A stretch of DNA of 64,000 nt, from contig NZ_JACHOV010000010.1 of NCBI RefSeq assembly GCF_014200045.1, positions 62,001 through 126,000 on the forward strand, given 5' to 3'. Within the stretch, counting starts at the first letter, position 1, and each line of letters opens with the position of its first letter. The notes beneath the pieces are model-generated. The model saw only the letters and a program-made list of their open reading frames with translations, did not search any database and was not told the origin of the DNA. A program made the translations under genes and the position numbers. The stretch comes from Rhizorhapis suberifaciens. GTDB taxonomy: Bacteria > Pseudomonadota > Alphaproteobacteria > Sphingomonadales > Sphingomonadaceae. This document shows positions 9,480-19,583 of the stretch, piece by piece.

Positions 9480-11724
9480 CTGTGGTCATTACCTTATCTT
9501 CAGTCTTGCCGTCCGTGCTGCCTTCAAGCCGGTCGAGCATTTGCGGGTCGAGGATGATGCGGACGCACGTGCCGCCGTCGGGAGCGTCGTCCAACTGGAT
9601 CGTTCCCAGATGTTCCTCAATGATCTTCTTGACAATGGCCAGGCCGAGTCCAGTGCCTTTCTGGCGCGTGGTCATATAGGGTTCCAAAATGCGATCGCGT
9701 TCGGGAGGGAGGCCGATGCCATTGTCCTGGACCTCTATGAGAACTTGTCCATCCTCGCACTTGGAGAGGCGCATGACAATGGCATTGAAACCCGATCTTT
9801 CCTGTTTTTGTTCAATTGCTTCTACAGCATTTTTAACGACATTTGTCAGCGCTTGCCCGATCTGGCGGCGATCGCACACAATATCGATTGGGCCCGCTTC
9901 ATTATCGAATGCGAAGGCAATGTCGGGATGAGCCACTTCATGCAGGAAAAGCGAATGGCGGGCTATATCGGCAAGGGCCTCCCGTCGAAATACCGGCTTA
10001 GGCATGCGAGCAAAGGAGGAAAATTCATCGACGATGCGGCGCAGGTCACCCACTTGGCGCACGATTGTGCCCGTTAAACGCTTGAAGGTAGGCTGATCAC
10101 TGGTCACCTCCTCTGCATAGCGACGCTGAAGACGCTCGGCGGCAAGCTGGATCGGTGTCAGCGGGTTCTTGATCTCATGAGCGATCCTCCGCGCCACGTC
10201 GGACCATGCGGCGCGGCGCTGGTCGGAAAGCTGCTGCGTGATGTCATCGAAGGTGAGGACGTGACCGGATGCGTCCTTCACAACCTTGACGGCAAGCGTT
10301 CGGAGTTCCCCAAGCACCTTGACCTGAACAATGGCGGCGCTTTCATCCGATTCCAGCAGTTCTGCGAGTTCCACGGAAAGCGTCGAAAGCGGCTGTCCCA
10401 CAATGGCCGTATCGTCATTTTGCAATATCGCCTTGGCCGAGCTGTTGAGCAACTGAATGGCGCCGCTCTGATCGACCGAAAGCACGCCCGCCGTCACACC
10501 TGAAAGAACGGCCTCAATGAAGGCGCGGCGGTTGTCGAGCTGGCTGTTGGCATTGACGAGAGCTCGCGTCTGGGCTTCCAGCCTTTGCGTCATCCGATTG
10601 AAGGCGCTGGCGAGCGTGCCGACTTCGTCCCGGGTGTGAGGACCAGGCACACGTGCCGAAAGATCGCCAGCGGTAATCTTTCGAGCGGTGTCGACCAGTT
10701 CCGCCACCGGCCGGACCAGACGGTCGGCGACAGCAAGGGCAATCCAGACCGCAATGCCGACCAGCAGCAAGGATCCCACAAACAGGGCGGCGTTGAATTG
10801 CAGCTGAAGCGCGCGGGAGCGCTGCGTGAAGTCATCATAATCGGCGAGCACCGCCCTCGCCCGTTCCATCTGGCTGAACGCCGGAACATCAGAATCCCGC
10901 GAGGCATAGAGATAGATACGAGCTTTTGGGTCAAGCAGCGTCGCTGCCTCGATCCGGTCAGCCCGCGCCTTCACTACCACGTTCTCGCCTTTGTTCAGGC
11001 GCTCTACCACATCGGGCGTGATGCGATTTTCAGCCGCTCGATTGTCCGGATCGACCATGGCGGCGGTTCGGGCCACACCGTCAGTTCCGATCTGGATGAT
11101 CGCGGATTCGTTCAATTTTCGAGTCACGACCTGAAAGATATAACCTTCGGCGAACTCGGGGCTGCTGACCGATGCCTGCGACAGATAATCGCGGAGGTCC
11201 CCAGCCATGGTTGCGGTTTCGTCCCCGACTTCCTTCTTATTCTGTTCATAATAGCCCCGTGCGAGGCCGCTGGCGTTCTGAAGCATGGTACGGGCATTGT
11301 CGGAAAACCAGAATTGGACGCCATATTGGAAGAGCAGCGATGCAAAGATGACGACCAGCAGCATGGGCACGCTGGCGATAATGGAGAAGATCGCCACCAA
11401 GCGCACATGCAGTTGCCCGTCGCCGCCGATCAACGAATGGGCCGCCCGCTTTTTCGCCACGCGCCGTCCAAGCAGAACGAGTAGAGCGATGGCTGGAACC
11501 AGATTGGCAACCAGCAACAAGGCGACCAAGGGCGGGGTCAGCAGTCTGTCCGGCTGATCCTGTCCTGAAATGATGAAATAGGTAATGATAACGATGGCGA
11601 GAAATATCAGAAGAGTGCCGATTTCCACGAAACTTGCCAGGCGTGGATTGCCGCGGATTAGCGCCCACCTCATACGCCATGACGTCATTTCTTCGTCATG
11701 CTGAATATCCGCCAAGCCGTCCAT
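9469..11724 (-). CDS. ntrY: Membrane sensor histidine kinase NtrY
   Basis: A 751-residue sensor kinase. The N-terminal half has three hydrophobic segments in the first about 140 residues, an extracytoplasmic stretch of about 150 residues, and a fourth membrane helix leading into HAMP (near ADRLVRPVAELVDTA). A PAS region, HisKA with RIAHEIKNPLTPIQL, and a full HATPase with the N-box NVVKNAVEAI and GTGLGLAIVKKI follow. It is the cognate partner of NtrX and is linked to envelope, redox or nitrogen sensing in alphaproteobacteria. About 75 bases separate it from the end of ntrC. Confidence 0.95.
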   Translation of the reverse strand: MDGLADIQHDEEMTSWRMRWALIRGNPRLASFVEIGTLLIFLAIVIITYFIISGQDQPDRLLTPPLVALLLVANLVPAIALLVLLGRRVAKKRAAHSLIGGDGQLHVRLVAIFSIIASVPMLLVVIFASLLFQYGVQFWFSDNARTMLQNASGLARGYYEQNKKEVGDETATMAGDLRDYLSQASVSSPEFAEGYIFQVVTRKLNESAIIQIGTDGVARTAAMVDPDNRAAENRITPDVVERLNKGENVVVKARADRIEAATLLDPKARIYLYASRDSDVPAFSQMERARAVLADYDDFTQRSRALQLQFNAALFVGSLLLVGIAVWIALAVADRLVRPVAELVDTARKITAGDLSARVPGPHTRDEVGTLASAFNRMTQRLEAQTRALVNANSQLDNRRAFIEAVLSGVTAGVLSVDQSGAIQLLNSSAKAILQNDDTAIVGQPLSTLSVELAELLESDESAAIVQVKVLGELRTLAVKVVKDASGHVLTFDDITQQLSDQRRAAWSDVARRIAHEIKNPLTPIQLAAERLQRRYAEEVTSDQPTFKRLTGTIVRQVGDLRRIVDEFSSFARMPKPVFRREALADIARHSLFLHEVAHPDIAFAFDNEAGPIDIVCDRRQIGQALTNVVKNAVEAIEQKQERSGFNAIVMRLSKCEDGQVLIEVQDNGIGLPPERDRILEPYMTTRQKGTGLGLAIVKKIIEEHLGTIQLDDAPDGGTCVRIILDPQMLDRLEGSTDGKTEDKVMTTDGA

Positions 11725-11798
11725 CGTTGCAGGGATACAACAATGGCGTTGCCATTAAAACACAGTTTTTAGGATAGCATCGCAGAAAATCGGATTAA

Positions 11799-13262
11799 TC
11801 AATCGCCTCGACGAAGACCGGCGGGGTCAAGTCCATAACCGGTAAGCTTTTTCCGCAAAGTGTTGCGGTTGATACCCAATATTTGTGCTGCCTTGATCTG
11901 ATTTCCATCCAGGCTGAGCAGCGCCTCTTTTAATAACACGGGTTCGACCACGGACAAGAGCGCTTCGTGGAGAATGTCGTCCTCAACGGAATTGACCGAG
12001 CCCGTTCCTCCAACCGAGAGATTTTCCCTGGTCCAGTTGCGAACCGCGCTCCGCAGCTGTTCTACAGCTTCGCCATAATGTTCCTGAGACATTGGCGAGG
12101 CGGGAAGTATCTGCCGGATAACGCCCGCGTTAATCACATCCTCGCGGCTCAGGACGGATAATCGCTGCATAAGGTTTTGCAACTCGCGCACATTCCCAGG
12201 CCAACTATATTGCGAAAGGAGCCGGGCGGCATCTTCCGCAAGGGCCTTACGCGGCAGGCCGTCATTTGCGGCCAGCTCCAGAAAATGCCGCGCGAGGAGC
12301 GGCACATCATCCCTTCGTTCCCGCAGAGCGGGCAAATGGATCGGCACGACATTCAGGCGATAATAGAGATCTTCGCGAAATTTATTGTTGGCGATCAGGG
12401 CCGACAGGTCTTTGTTGGTGGCGGCGATGATCCGCACATCGACGCGAATGGAACTGGCACCGCCCACCGTGGTAAACTTGCCAGATTGCAGGACGCGCAG
12501 CAGCCGCGTTTGAGCTTCCATCGGCATGTCGCCAATTTCATCAAGGAACAGCGTTCCGCCCTGCGCCTGTTCGAACTTCCCAGCCGTACGGGCCTGCGCG
12601 CCGGTAAAAGCGCCCTTTTCGTGGCCAAATAGTTCGGATTCGATCAGCTCCCGCGGGATCGCCGCCATGTTGATCGCCACGAACGGCTTAGCCCTTCGCC
12701 TGCCAAGATTATGAATTGCTTCTGCTACAAGTTCTTTTCCTGTGCCGGACTCGCCCAAGACAAGGATGGTGAGATCGTTGGAGATCACTCGGGCAATCGT
12801 CCGGTACACCTCCTGCATGGCCGCGGAGCGCCCCACGAGCGGTAAGCCGTCATTTTCGTCTGCCGCCGGTTCCTCCCCGTCCCTGCCTTGCCGTTTCTGC
12901 GATAGGGCATCGCTGACCGCGCGGCTAAGCTCGTTAAGGTCGAATGGTTTGGGCAGATATTCGAAAGCGCCTTTTTCGGTGGCCCGGACGGCGGTGTTGA
13001 GCGTGTTTTGGGCCGACAAGATGATAACCCTGATACCAGGGTCCCATTTGATGATATTGGCGACATCATCGAGGCCGTCGCCATCTGGCAGCTTGACGTC
13101 AGTAATCAATATATCGGGCGCAAAGCTGCGCAGCAGTTGCGCGCGTTCGCTTATCGTGGCGGCGGTCTTCACCTTGTGACCGCCGCGCCTAAGCGCCTCC
13201 CCTACGACCATGCAGATCGCCTGATCGTCGTCTACGACCAATACGCGTCCTTTGTGGTTCAT
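11799..13262 (-). CDS. ntrC: Nitrogen regulation response regulator NtrC
   Basis: A 487-residue sigma-54 activator: receiver domain with phosphoacceptor Asp55 ([13 protein letters not shown]), AAA+ domain with GESGTGKE and an intact GAFTGA loop, and a C-terminal Fis-type helix-turn-helix ([20 protein letters not shown]). I chose the ATG at 13262 because [13 protein letters not shown] begins the receiver domain directly; it starts four bases after the ntrB stop. Upstream in-frame codons would put a non-conserved leader inside ntrB. With NtrB it controls nitrogen-limitation genes. Confidence 0.95.
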   Translation of the reverse strand: MNHKGRVLVVDDDQAICMVVGEALRRGGHKVKTAATISERAQLLRSFAPDILITDVKLPDGDGLDDVANIIKWDPGIRVIILSAQNTLNTAVRATEKGAFEYLPKPFDLNELSRAVSDALSQKRQGRDGEEPAADENDGLPLVGRSAAMQEVYRTIARVISNDLTILVLGESGTGKELVAEAIHNLGRRRAKPFVAINMAAIPRELIESELFGHEKGAFTGAQARTAGKFEQAQGGTLFLDEIGDMPMEAQTRLLRVLQSGKFTTVGGASSIRVDVRIIAATNKDLSALIANNKFREDLYYRLNVVPIHLPALRERRDDVPLLARHFLELAANDGLPRKALAEDAARLLSQYSWPGNVRELQNLMQRLSVLSREDVINAGVIRQILPASPMSQEHYGEAVEQLRSAVRNWTRENLSVGGTGSVNSVEDDILHEALLSVVEPVLLKEALLSLDGNQIKAAQILGINRNTLRKKLTGYGLDPAGLRRGD

Positions 13263-13266
13263 GCGC

Positions 13267-14361
13267 CTATCCCAATGCCATTGGCAGCAATATGCGAAAT
13301 ATACTGCGCCGATTGTCCTGGTCACGCGAATATTGGACAAGGCCATTCATGTCGCGAACCAGCTTGTCCACCAACGCAAGGCCCAGCCCCTGCCCGTCCC
13401 TTTTCGTAGAGATGAAGGGGTTGAACAGATGTTCTCTGATATGATCGGGGACGCCAGGCCCATTATCCGAAATCTGTATTTCGATCGGCAGCGAAGCATT
13501 GCCCCTCCCCTCTACCATCACGGATACGCCGTGGCGATAGGCGGTCGCAATTCGCACCTCTCCTTTCGTCATATTATCAAGAGCTTCTGCGGCATTTTTG
13601 ATAAGGTTCAATATGACCTGCACGAAAGCATCGCCATTGACGAGGGCGAAAGGCAACGAGGGGTCATATTGCCGCACAAGCTTGACATCGCGGGCGAAAC
13701 CAGCCGCCGCTAATTCCACGGCACGGTCCAGCAACGGATAGATATTTTCGTTCGTGCATTCCAACGGTTGCTCCGTGGTGAAATCCTGCATCCTGTCAAT
13801 CAGCGCAGCAATTCGATCCACTTCATTGCAGATGAGTTGGGTCAATGAACTGTCGCCCGCACTACCCTCCAGCAGCTGAGCCGCCCCGCGGATGCCTGAT
13901 AGCGGATTTTTGATTTCGTGTGCCAGGATTGCCGCTGCACCCATGGCGGAACGTGTGCCCCCGGTGGCTCGGCGATGCGCGATCTTCTGGGCCTGACTAT
14001 GCGCGTGGATGGCAACCACCCGCCATCCCTCCTGATCGGCAATGGGCGAGATCATAAGATCCACTTCCATGGCTGGCGTCCTGCCACAATGAACGCGGAT
14101 GTCATAGGCGGAAAGCGGCTTGTCCGTATTGAAGAAATCCATTCGTGCCGTCCTATCGGCAATACGGATTGTCCGGCCAACATCGCTGCCGATAATGGCT
14201 GATCTCGCCATATTGAACAGACTTTCGGCGCGGACGTTAGCGTTCACGATTATGTTGTCGGGACAGACCACAAGCGCCGCCACCGGCAGAGCAATGAATA
14301 TGTCGGCAAGGCCGGGCGGGTCCATATTCGTTCTTGCTGGTGGCGCGGGGGCGACCGGCAC
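13267..14361 (-). CDS. ntrB: Nitrogen regulation sensor kinase NtrB
   Basis: A cytoplasmic kinase/phosphatase of up to 364 residues: N-terminal PAS domain, HisKA with ILAHEIKNPLSGIRGAAQLL (His in AHEIKNPL), N-box NLIKNAAEAL, and GQGLGLALVDKL. No membrane helices. It phosphorylates NtrC and in other bacteria is controlled by PII. The start at 14361 is a GTG five bases past the dusB stop; an in-frame ATG at 14325 is an alternative that would remove 12 residues. The dusB-ntrB-ntrC order is the classic alphaproteobacterial nifR3-ntrBC operon. Confidence 0.94.
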   Translation of the reverse strand: MPVAPAPPARTNMDPPGLADIFIALPVAALVVCPDNIIVNANVRAESLFNMARSAIIGSDVGRTIRIADRTARMDFFNTDKPLSAYDIRVHCGRTPAMEVDLMISPIADQEGWRVVAIHAHSQAQKIAHRRATGGTRSAMGAAAILAHEIKNPLSGIRGAAQLLEGSAGDSSLTQLICNEVDRIAALIDRMQDFTTEQPLECTNENIYPLLDRAVELAAAGFARDVKLVRQYDPSLPFALVNGDAFVQVILNLIKNAAEALDNMTKGEVRIATAYRHGVSVMVEGRGNASLPIEIQISDNGPGVPDHIREHLFNPFISTKRDGQGLGLALVDKLVRDMNGLVQYSRDQDNRRSIFRILLPMALG

Positions 14362-14366
14362 CTTGT

Positions 14367-15365
14367 TCAGGCCGCTGCCCGGCTGAGCCAGGGTGAGTAG
14401 AAGCGCTCCAGCATGTCGAGCACCTTTGCTGCATCGGACACCTGATTGACGGCGTTACGAAACTCGGCCGAGCCGGTGAGGCCCTTGGTGTACCAGCCGA
14501 TATGCTTGCGGGCCATGTTGACGCCGATGAAAGGTCCATAATGATCGAGCATCGCCCGATAATGCTCTGTAATGACGGTATATTGTTCGTCGATAGACGG
14601 ATCGGCCCGGCGCTGGCCAGTGGCGAACCAATGCATCACCTGACCCAGCAGCCAGGGTTTTCCATAAGCGCCGCGCCCGATCATCACTCCGTCTGCGCCG
14701 CTCTGTTCCAAAGCCATCTCGGCATCCTCGACAGAACAGATGTCGCCATTGACGATTACCGGCAGCTTGACGGCATCCTTCACCTTGCGGACGAAGGCCC
14801 AATCGGCATGACCCTTATACATCTGGCAACGGGTGCGGCCGTGAATGGTGATGAGCTGCGCCCCTAGATCCTGAGCGATGCGCGCCAATTCCGGGGCGTT
14901 AAGGCTTGAGTGATCCCATCCCATACGCATTTTCACGGTGACAGGGACTTTTACGGCCTTGACCGTTGCCTCGATGAGCGAGGCAGCAAGCGGCAGATCT
15001 CTCATCAGGGCGCTGCCTGCTTCGCCATTCACCACCTTCTTGACCGGGCAGCCCATATTGATGTCGATGATGGCCGCGCCGCGATCTTCGTTGAGCTTCG
15101 CGGCTTCAGCCATTTCATGAGGCGAGCAGCCCGCAAGCTGCATCGACACGGGCTCCTCCACCGGGTGCCAGGCAGCCTTTTGCAATGACTGGCGCGTTTC
15201 CCGGATCATAGCTTGGCTAGCGATCATCTCCGTCACGTTCAGACCCGAGCCATAGCGGCGGACGAGGGTACGGAAGGGCATATCCGTAACCCCGGTCATC
15301 GGCGCCAGTATGACGGGCATGCCGATCTGCATCGGCCCTATCGAGATGGGATCTAATTTGCGCAT
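14367..15365 (-). CDS. dusB: tRNA-dihydrouridine synthase DusB (NifR3)
   Basis: A 332-residue FMN-dependent TIM-barrel enzyme that reduces specific uridines in the tRNA D-loop. Visible motifs are [13 protein letters not shown] near the N-terminus, the catalytic cysteine in [25 protein letters not shown], and the phosphate-binding [15 protein letters not shown]. It is first in the leftward dusB-ntrB-ntrC operon and is divergent from ispDF across 35 bases, so both promoters must be packed there or lie within the genes. Confidence 0.96.
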   Translation of the reverse strand: MRKLDPISIGPMQIGMPVILAPMTGVTDMPFRTLVRRYGSGLNVTEMIASQAMIRETRQSLQKAAWHPVEEPVSMQLAGCSPHEMAEAAKLNEDRGAAIIDINMGCPVKKVVNGEAGSALMRDLPLAASLIEATVKAVKVPVTVKMRMGWDHSSLNAPELARIAQDLGAQLITIHGRTRCQMYKGHADWAFVRKVKDAVKLPVIVNGDICSVEDAEMALEQSGADGVMIGRGAYGKPWLLGQVMHWFATGQRRADPSIDEQYTVITEHYRAMLDHYGPFIGVNMARKHIGWYTKGLTGSAEFRNAVNQVSDAAKVLDMLERFYSPWLSRAAA

Positions 15366-15400
15366 CGACCTGCCTAAAAAACAGGCACCCCATAGCCGTT

Positions 15401-16612
15401 ATGACGCTGGCGGGCAAGGGAGGCCTGCGCTATGGCCGCGCCATGATGCATCGGAACCGGAATGTGGCGCTGATCGTAGCGGCCGGACGCGGCGAGCGCG
15501 CGGGCGGAGCTGTGCCCAAGCAGTTTCGGCGCGTTGCTGGCAAGACCCTGATTGCGCATGCGGTGGATGCCTTTGCTGCCCATGAAACGATACACGATAT
15601 TATTCTGGTCATCGGCAAGACTCAGGAGCAGGAGGTCCAGGCGGCGCTTGGCTCTCGCGCGCTGCCCGATTGCGTAACGGGTGGAGCGACGCGTCAGCAG
15701 TCGGTCTATGCCGGGTTGGAACATATAGAAAAGCATGGCGGTGCAGGCCGGATTTTCATCCATGATGCGGCGCGCCCGTTCCTCCCTGCCCAGGTGATCG
15801 ACCGCTTGATGAATGGGCTGGATGAAGCGCCCGGCGCCATTCCCGTGCTGCCGGTCGTGGATACATTGGCGCGAGACGTCGGCGTGCTGGGAGATATAGT
15901 AGAACGATCTGGGCTGATTCGCGTCCAGACGCCCCAGGCCTTTGATTTTCATGCAATCCTCATGGCACACCGAAGCTGGCGGGGCGATGCGGACGCCAGT
16001 GATGATGCGCAGATCGCACGTGCCGCTGGCCTGGCGGTGGCTCTGGTCGAAGGAGACAGCATGCTGGAAAAGCTCACGCATCCGGCAGATTTCGCATTGG
16101 CGGAGGAACGGTTGGCGGGACAATTTTCTATCCGAACCGGCATGGGCTATGACGTTCACCGCCTGGTGGCTGAGGAAGAGTTGTGGCTTTGCGGCGTGCG
16201 GGTTGCGCATGATAGGGGCCTAAGCGGGCACAGCGACGCCGATGTTGCTCTCCACGCGCTGACCGATGCCCTGTTCGGGGCAATGGCCGATGGCGACATC
16301 GGCAGTCATTTTCCGCCGTCGGAGGCGCAATGGCGCGGTGCGGCGTCATCCCGATTCCTTGCTTATGCTAGGGATCGGGTGGCCGTTCGGGGCGGGCGGA
16401 TCGAGCATGTCGACCTCACCATCATCTGCGAAGCGCCCAAGATTGGGCCTCATCGCGACGCAATGCGGAGCCGGATAGCCGACATATTGGAAATTGATTT
16501 GGGACGCGTAAGCGTCAAGGCAACCACAACGGAGCGCCTGGGATTTGCAGGTCGCGGTGAAGGAATAGCGGCTCAGGCCATTGCCACGCTTTCCCTTCCG
16601 GGAGTATTCTAG
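15401..16612 (+). CDS. ispDF: Bifunctional IspD/IspF isoprenoid enzyme
   Basis: Two non-consecutive steps of the MEP pathway in one chain. The N-terminal half is IspD (cytidylyltransferase; LIVAAGRGERAGG and KQFR), the C-terminal half IspF (cyclodiphosphate synthase; GMGYDVHR and SGHSDADVALHALTDAL with metal-binding Asp/His). The fusion is usual in alphaproteobacteria. Starting at 15401 gives 403 residues; the paired ATGs from 15443 begin closer to the conserved domain, so the true start could be 42 bases downstream. The four-base gap to cinA suggests co-transcription. Confidence 0.95.
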   Translation: MTLAGKGGLRYGRAMMHRNRNVALIVAAGRGERAGGAVPKQFRRVAGKTLIAHAVDAFAAHETIHDIILVIGKTQEQEVQAALGSRALPDCVTGGATRQQSVYAGLEHIEKHGGAGRIFIHDAARPFLPAQVIDRLMNGLDEAPGAIPVLPVVDTLARDVGVLGDIVERSGLIRVQTPQAFDFHAILMAHRSWRGDADASDDAQIARAAGLAVALVEGDSMLEKLTHPADFALAEERLAGQFSIRTGMGYDVHRLVAEEELWLCGVRVAHDRGLSGHSDADVALHALTDALFGAMADGDIGSHFPPSEAQWRGAASSRFLAYARDRVAVRGGRIEHVDLTIICEAPKIGPHRDAMRSRIADILEIDLGRVSVKATTTERLGFAGRGEGIAAQAIATLSLPGVF

Positions 16613-16615
16613 GGC

Positions 16616-17134
16616 ATGGCAGACACTCTTCTTCCCACTGAGCTGGTCGAATCTGCGCGCCGCGTGATCGAGGCCAATCGCGCCGCCGGCCGTCGCGTGG
16701 CGGTGGCCGAAAGTTGCACCGGCGGCCTGGTTTCGGCGGCGCTTACGGAAATTGCCGGATCATCCGACGTGTTCGAGACGGGCTTTGTGACCTATTCGAA
16801 CGACTCCAAGATGGAACTTTTGAAGGTCAGCCTGGACGTGCTGGAAACCTTCGGCGCGGTATCGATCGCCGTGGCATGGGGCATGGCTCAAGGCGCACTC
16901 ACCAAATCAGGGGCGGACGTGGCGGTAGCGATCACCGGGATTGCGGGACCAGAAGGCGGAAGTGAGAAAAAGCCGGTTGGAACCGTTGTGTTCGCCAAGG
17001 CCGAACGGGAAGAGGACCCTCAGCAAATCGTTGCCGATACGCGACTGTTCGAGAATGAAGGCCGCGGGGCCGTCCGGCTTCAGGCGGCGCTGTGCGCGCT
17101 GGAACTGCTGATGCCGGGCGCTTTGGTGCCGTAA
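16616..17134 (+). CDS. CinA C-terminal domain protein (nicotinamide-nucleotide amidohydrolase, PncC)
   Basis: A 172-residue stand-alone CinA C-terminal domain. The ESCTGG motif (catalytic Ser, then CTGG) lies near residue 33, and the ITGIAGPEGGSEKKPVGTV block is characteristic. These proteins deamidate nicotinamide mononucleotide for NAD salvage. It starts four bases after ispDF. Its 3' end overlaps the 3' end of the Coq10-like gene on the opposite strand by 55 bases, a larger convergent overlap than usual for this window. Confidence 0.92.
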   Translation: MADTLLPTELVESARRVIEANRAAGRRVAVAESCTGGLVSAALTEIAGSSDVFETGFVTYSNDSKMELLKVSLDVLETFGAVSIAVAWGMAQGALTKSGADVAVAITGIAGPEGGSEKKPVGTVVFAKAEREEDPQQIVADTRLFENEGRGAVRLQAALCALELLMPGALVP

Positions 17135-17556
17135 AGGGCGTCAGCGCGGGTTTCAAAAGCGCCGATCATCTTGCGAAGCGCCTTGTCGAACATTTGTCCG
17201 GCCAGCATTTCGAACAAATGGCTTTTGAAAGCGAAGTCCACGGAAAATTCGACGAATGAGCCGCCTTTTCCATCCGGACGAAAGCGCCAGTGGTTGTGGA
17301 GGTGCTTCAGCGGACCTTCGAGATAATCGACGTCGACCTCCAAAGGCCGCACCTTGTGCACGCGGGAGGTGAAGGATTCGCGCAAAGCCTTGAACCCGAC
17401 GATTAAGTCCGCGACCATCGCGGTGTCATCATTCGACCTGATCCGAACCGCAGTAACCCAGGGCAGAAATTCAGGATAGCGTTTCACGTCCGAGACGAGG
17501 TCGAACATCTGCTCGGGAGTGTAAGGCAGATGACGGGTTTCGCTATGATGTGGCAT
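17080..17556 (-). CDS. Coq10/RatA-type START-domain protein
   Basis: A 158-residue polyketide_cyc2/START-fold protein. The N-terminus [20 protein letters not shown] and the [15 protein letters not shown] segment are typical of the Coq10/RatA family, which binds ubiquinone precursors in mitochondria; the E. coli member RatA was also reported to block ribosome association. I start at the ATG at 17556, which overlaps the end of lipA by 14 bases; further upstream codons lie deep inside lipA. The lipA-coq10 pairing recurs in alphaproteobacteria. Confidence 0.9.
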   Translation of the reverse strand: MPHHSETRHLPYTPEQMFDLVSDVKRYPEFLPWVTAVRIRSNDDTAMVADLIVGFKALRESFTSRVHKVRPLEVDVDYLEGPLKHLHNHWRFRPDGKGGSFVEFSVDFAFKSHLFEMLAGQMFDKALRKMIGAFETRADALYGTKAPGISSSSAHSAA

Positions 17557-18505
17557 TGGTCTCACTGGCTTGGGCAGCCTTGGCGAGTTTAGCCTCGCGA
17601 GCCGCCCGCATTTGTTCAAAATCCTCGCCCGCATGATAGCTGGAGCGGGTAAGCGGACTGGACGCCACCTGCAGGAACCCCTTGGCGCGCGCAATTGCGG
17701 CATAGGCGCCAAAGGCCTGAGGCGTCACGAAATCGATCACCTTCGTGTGACGAGGGGTCGGTTGCAGATATTGGCCCATCGTGAGGAAATCGATATCGGC
17801 AGAACGCATGTCGTCCATCACCTGATGCACTTCAAGACGTTGTTCACCCAAACCGAGCATGATGCCAGATTTGGTGAAGATGGAGGGATCATGCCGCTTC
17901 ACGCTTTCAAGCAGGCGAAGCGAGGCATAATAGCGCGCTCCCGGCCGAATCGTGGGATAAAGCCGCGGCACCGTTTCAAGATTATGATTGTAGACGTCGG
18001 GCCGCGCCGCAACGATTGATTCCACCGCGGCGCCCGCCTTGTTACGGAAATCCGGGGTAAGAATTTCGATGGTCGTCTGCGGCGTCATATCCCGCAGCGC
18101 CCGAATCACTTTCACGAACTGGCTTGCCCCACCATCGGGCAGATCATCACGATCGACCGAAGTTATAACGATGTGGCTCAGCCCCATCTGCGCCGCTGCC
18201 TCGGCGACATGCTGGGGTTCAAGCTTGTCTACGGCGCGGGGCATGCCCGTTTTCACATTGCAAAAGGCGCAGGCCCGAGTGCAGGTGTCGCCGAGAATCA
18301 TGACCGTCGCATGCTTCTTGGTCCAACATTCTCCGATATTCGGGCATGCCGCCTCTTCGCAAACCGTGGCAAGATTTTTTGAACGCATCAGCCGCCGGGT
18401 TTCCGCAAAACCTGCGCTAGTCGGCGCCTTGACACGAATCCAGTCAGGCTTTCGTTGACGCTCCGGGCGCGGAGCTTCTGGCTCAATGCGGGTGATTTCG
18501 TTCAT
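17543..18505 (-). CDS. lipA: Lipoyl synthase
   Basis: A 320-residue radical-SAM enzyme that inserts two sulfurs into octanoyl groups. Both iron-sulfur sites are visible: the auxiliary cluster cysteines in [12 protein letters not shown] and the radical-SAM CTRACAFC (C-X3-C-X2-C). The essential C-terminal serine region [12 protein letters not shown] is present. The ATG at 18505 is chosen over an in-frame TTG three codons upstream. It overlaps the START-domain gene and is divergent from the carbonic anhydrase gene. Confidence 0.96.
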   Translation of the reverse strand: MNEITRIEPEAPRPERQRKPDWIRVKAPTSAGFAETRRLMRSKNLATVCEEAACPNIGECWTKKHATVMILGDTCTRACAFCNVKTGMPRAVDKLEPQHVAEAAAQMGLSHIVITSVDRDDLPDGGASQFVKVIRALRDMTPQTTIEILTPDFRNKAGAAVESIVAARPDVYNHNLETVPRLYPTIRPGARYYASLRLLESVKRHDPSIFTKSGIMLGLGEQRLEVHQVMDDMRSADIDFLTMGQYLQPTPRHTKVIDFVTPQAFGAYAAIARAKGFLQVASSPLTRSSYHAGEDFEQMRAAREAKLAKAAQASETNATS

Positions 18506-18569
18506 GGTGTGCAAATAGCGTGGTCAGTCCGGACTTGCCACCCCCCTTTATCTGAGACTATGCGAGGGC

Positions 18570-19208
18570 ATGACTGACTTTGCAGATATGTTGTCCGGTT
18601 ATCGCCGGTTCCGGGAATTGGGTTGGGCGCAGCAGCGCGAAAGATGGGATGAATTGCGGGACGGGCAAAGTCCCAAGGTGATGGTCATCGCCTGTTCGGA
18701 CAGCCGCGTCGATCCGGCGCAGATATTCGATACCAATCCTGGCGAAATTTTCGTGGTGCGCAATGTGGGCGCATTGGTGCCCCCCTTCGAAACCACCCCC
18801 GGCCGGCACGGCGTTTCCGCAGCGCTCGAATTTGCCGTTCAGGTGCTTAAGGTCGGGGAGATATTGGTCATGGGACACGGCCGGTGCGGCGGATGCCAGG
18901 CTGCGCTCACCCAGGAGTTGAAAGACGCGCCTCCGGGCGAAGGCGGCTTTATCGCCCACTGGATCGACCTGCTGGACGAAGCGCGCGAGAAGGTTATCGC
19001 ACAATTTGGCGACGATCATGGTGCTGCCTCCTTGCGTGCGATGGAGCAGGAGGCGGTTAAGGTCAGCCTGGAAAATCTCCGGACCTTTCCTTGCATTCAG
19101 GAAAAGGAGGGTGACGGATCACTGCGATTGGTGGGAGCGTATTTCGCCATCTCGGACGGCTTGCTACATGTGCTGGACGAAGACAGCGGGCAGTTTTCAC
19201 CGGCCTGA
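18570..19208 (+). CDS. Beta-class carbonic anhydrase
   Basis: A 212-residue zinc enzyme interconverting CO2 and bicarbonate. Zinc ligands are visible as Cys42 (ACSDSRVDP, with the Asp44/Arg46 dyad), His103 and Cys106 (GHGRCGGC). The FVVRNVGALVPP block follows at about 61-72. It has no signal peptide, so it is cytoplasmic. It is divergent from lipA with 64 bases between the starts and is followed by the acylphosphatase gene. Confidence 0.95.
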   Translation: MTDFADMLSGYRRFRELGWAQQRERWDELRDGQSPKVMVIACSDSRVDPAQIFDTNPGEIFVVRNVGALVPPFETTPGRHGVSAALEFAVQVLKVGEILVMGHGRCGGCQAALTQELKDAPPGEGGFIAHWIDLLDEAREKVIAQFGDDHGAASLRAMEQEAVKVSLENLRTFPCIQEKEGDGSLRLVGAYFAISDGLLHVLDEDSGQFSPA

Positions 19209-19286
19209 GTTCGATTGTCGTGCTGGACAGAGTGCTGCCGAAACAGGATAATGGCCCCTTCCCTGCCGCTGGGGAAGCAACAGAAC

Positions 19287-19562
19287 ATGACCGCACGCCG
19301 CTTACGCATTCATGGTAGAGTTCAGGGCGTCTGCTATCGCGACTGGACGGAGCGAACAGCCCGATCGCTCGGCCTTTCGGGCTGGGTCCGTAACCGCATG
19401 GATGGCACAGTCGAGGCCGTCGTGGCGGGCGACATAGATGTAATTAAGCGCTTCATCGCACTGGCCCATGACGGACCGCCGGCGGCACGAGTGTCGCATA
19501 TTGATGAGATCCACGAGTTAGAGACAGAGTTGAGCGGCTTTCAGCAACACGCCACGGAATGA
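19287..19562 (+). CDS. Acylphosphatase
   Basis: A 91-residue acylphosphatase that hydrolyses acyl-phosphates. The catalytic arginine is in GRVQGVCYRDW and the catalytic asparagine in GWVRNRMDGTVEA. The ATG at 19287 is used because the first beta strand of the fold (RRLRIHGRVQG) begins just after it and the length then matches the family; earlier in-frame codons add an unrelated leader. Confidence 0.93.
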   Translation: MTARRLRIHGRVQGVCYRDWTERTARSLGLSGWVRNRMDGTVEAVVAGDIDVIKRFIALAHDGPPAARVSHIDEIHELETELSGFQQHATE

Positions 19563-19583
19563 CGCGTCCAAGACGGCTTCTGA

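Noticed and set aside
10585-11484. A 299-codon plus-strand frame inside ntrY
   Set aside because: It is antisense to the sensor and membrane region of a clear NtrY, with no fold-like pattern of its own.
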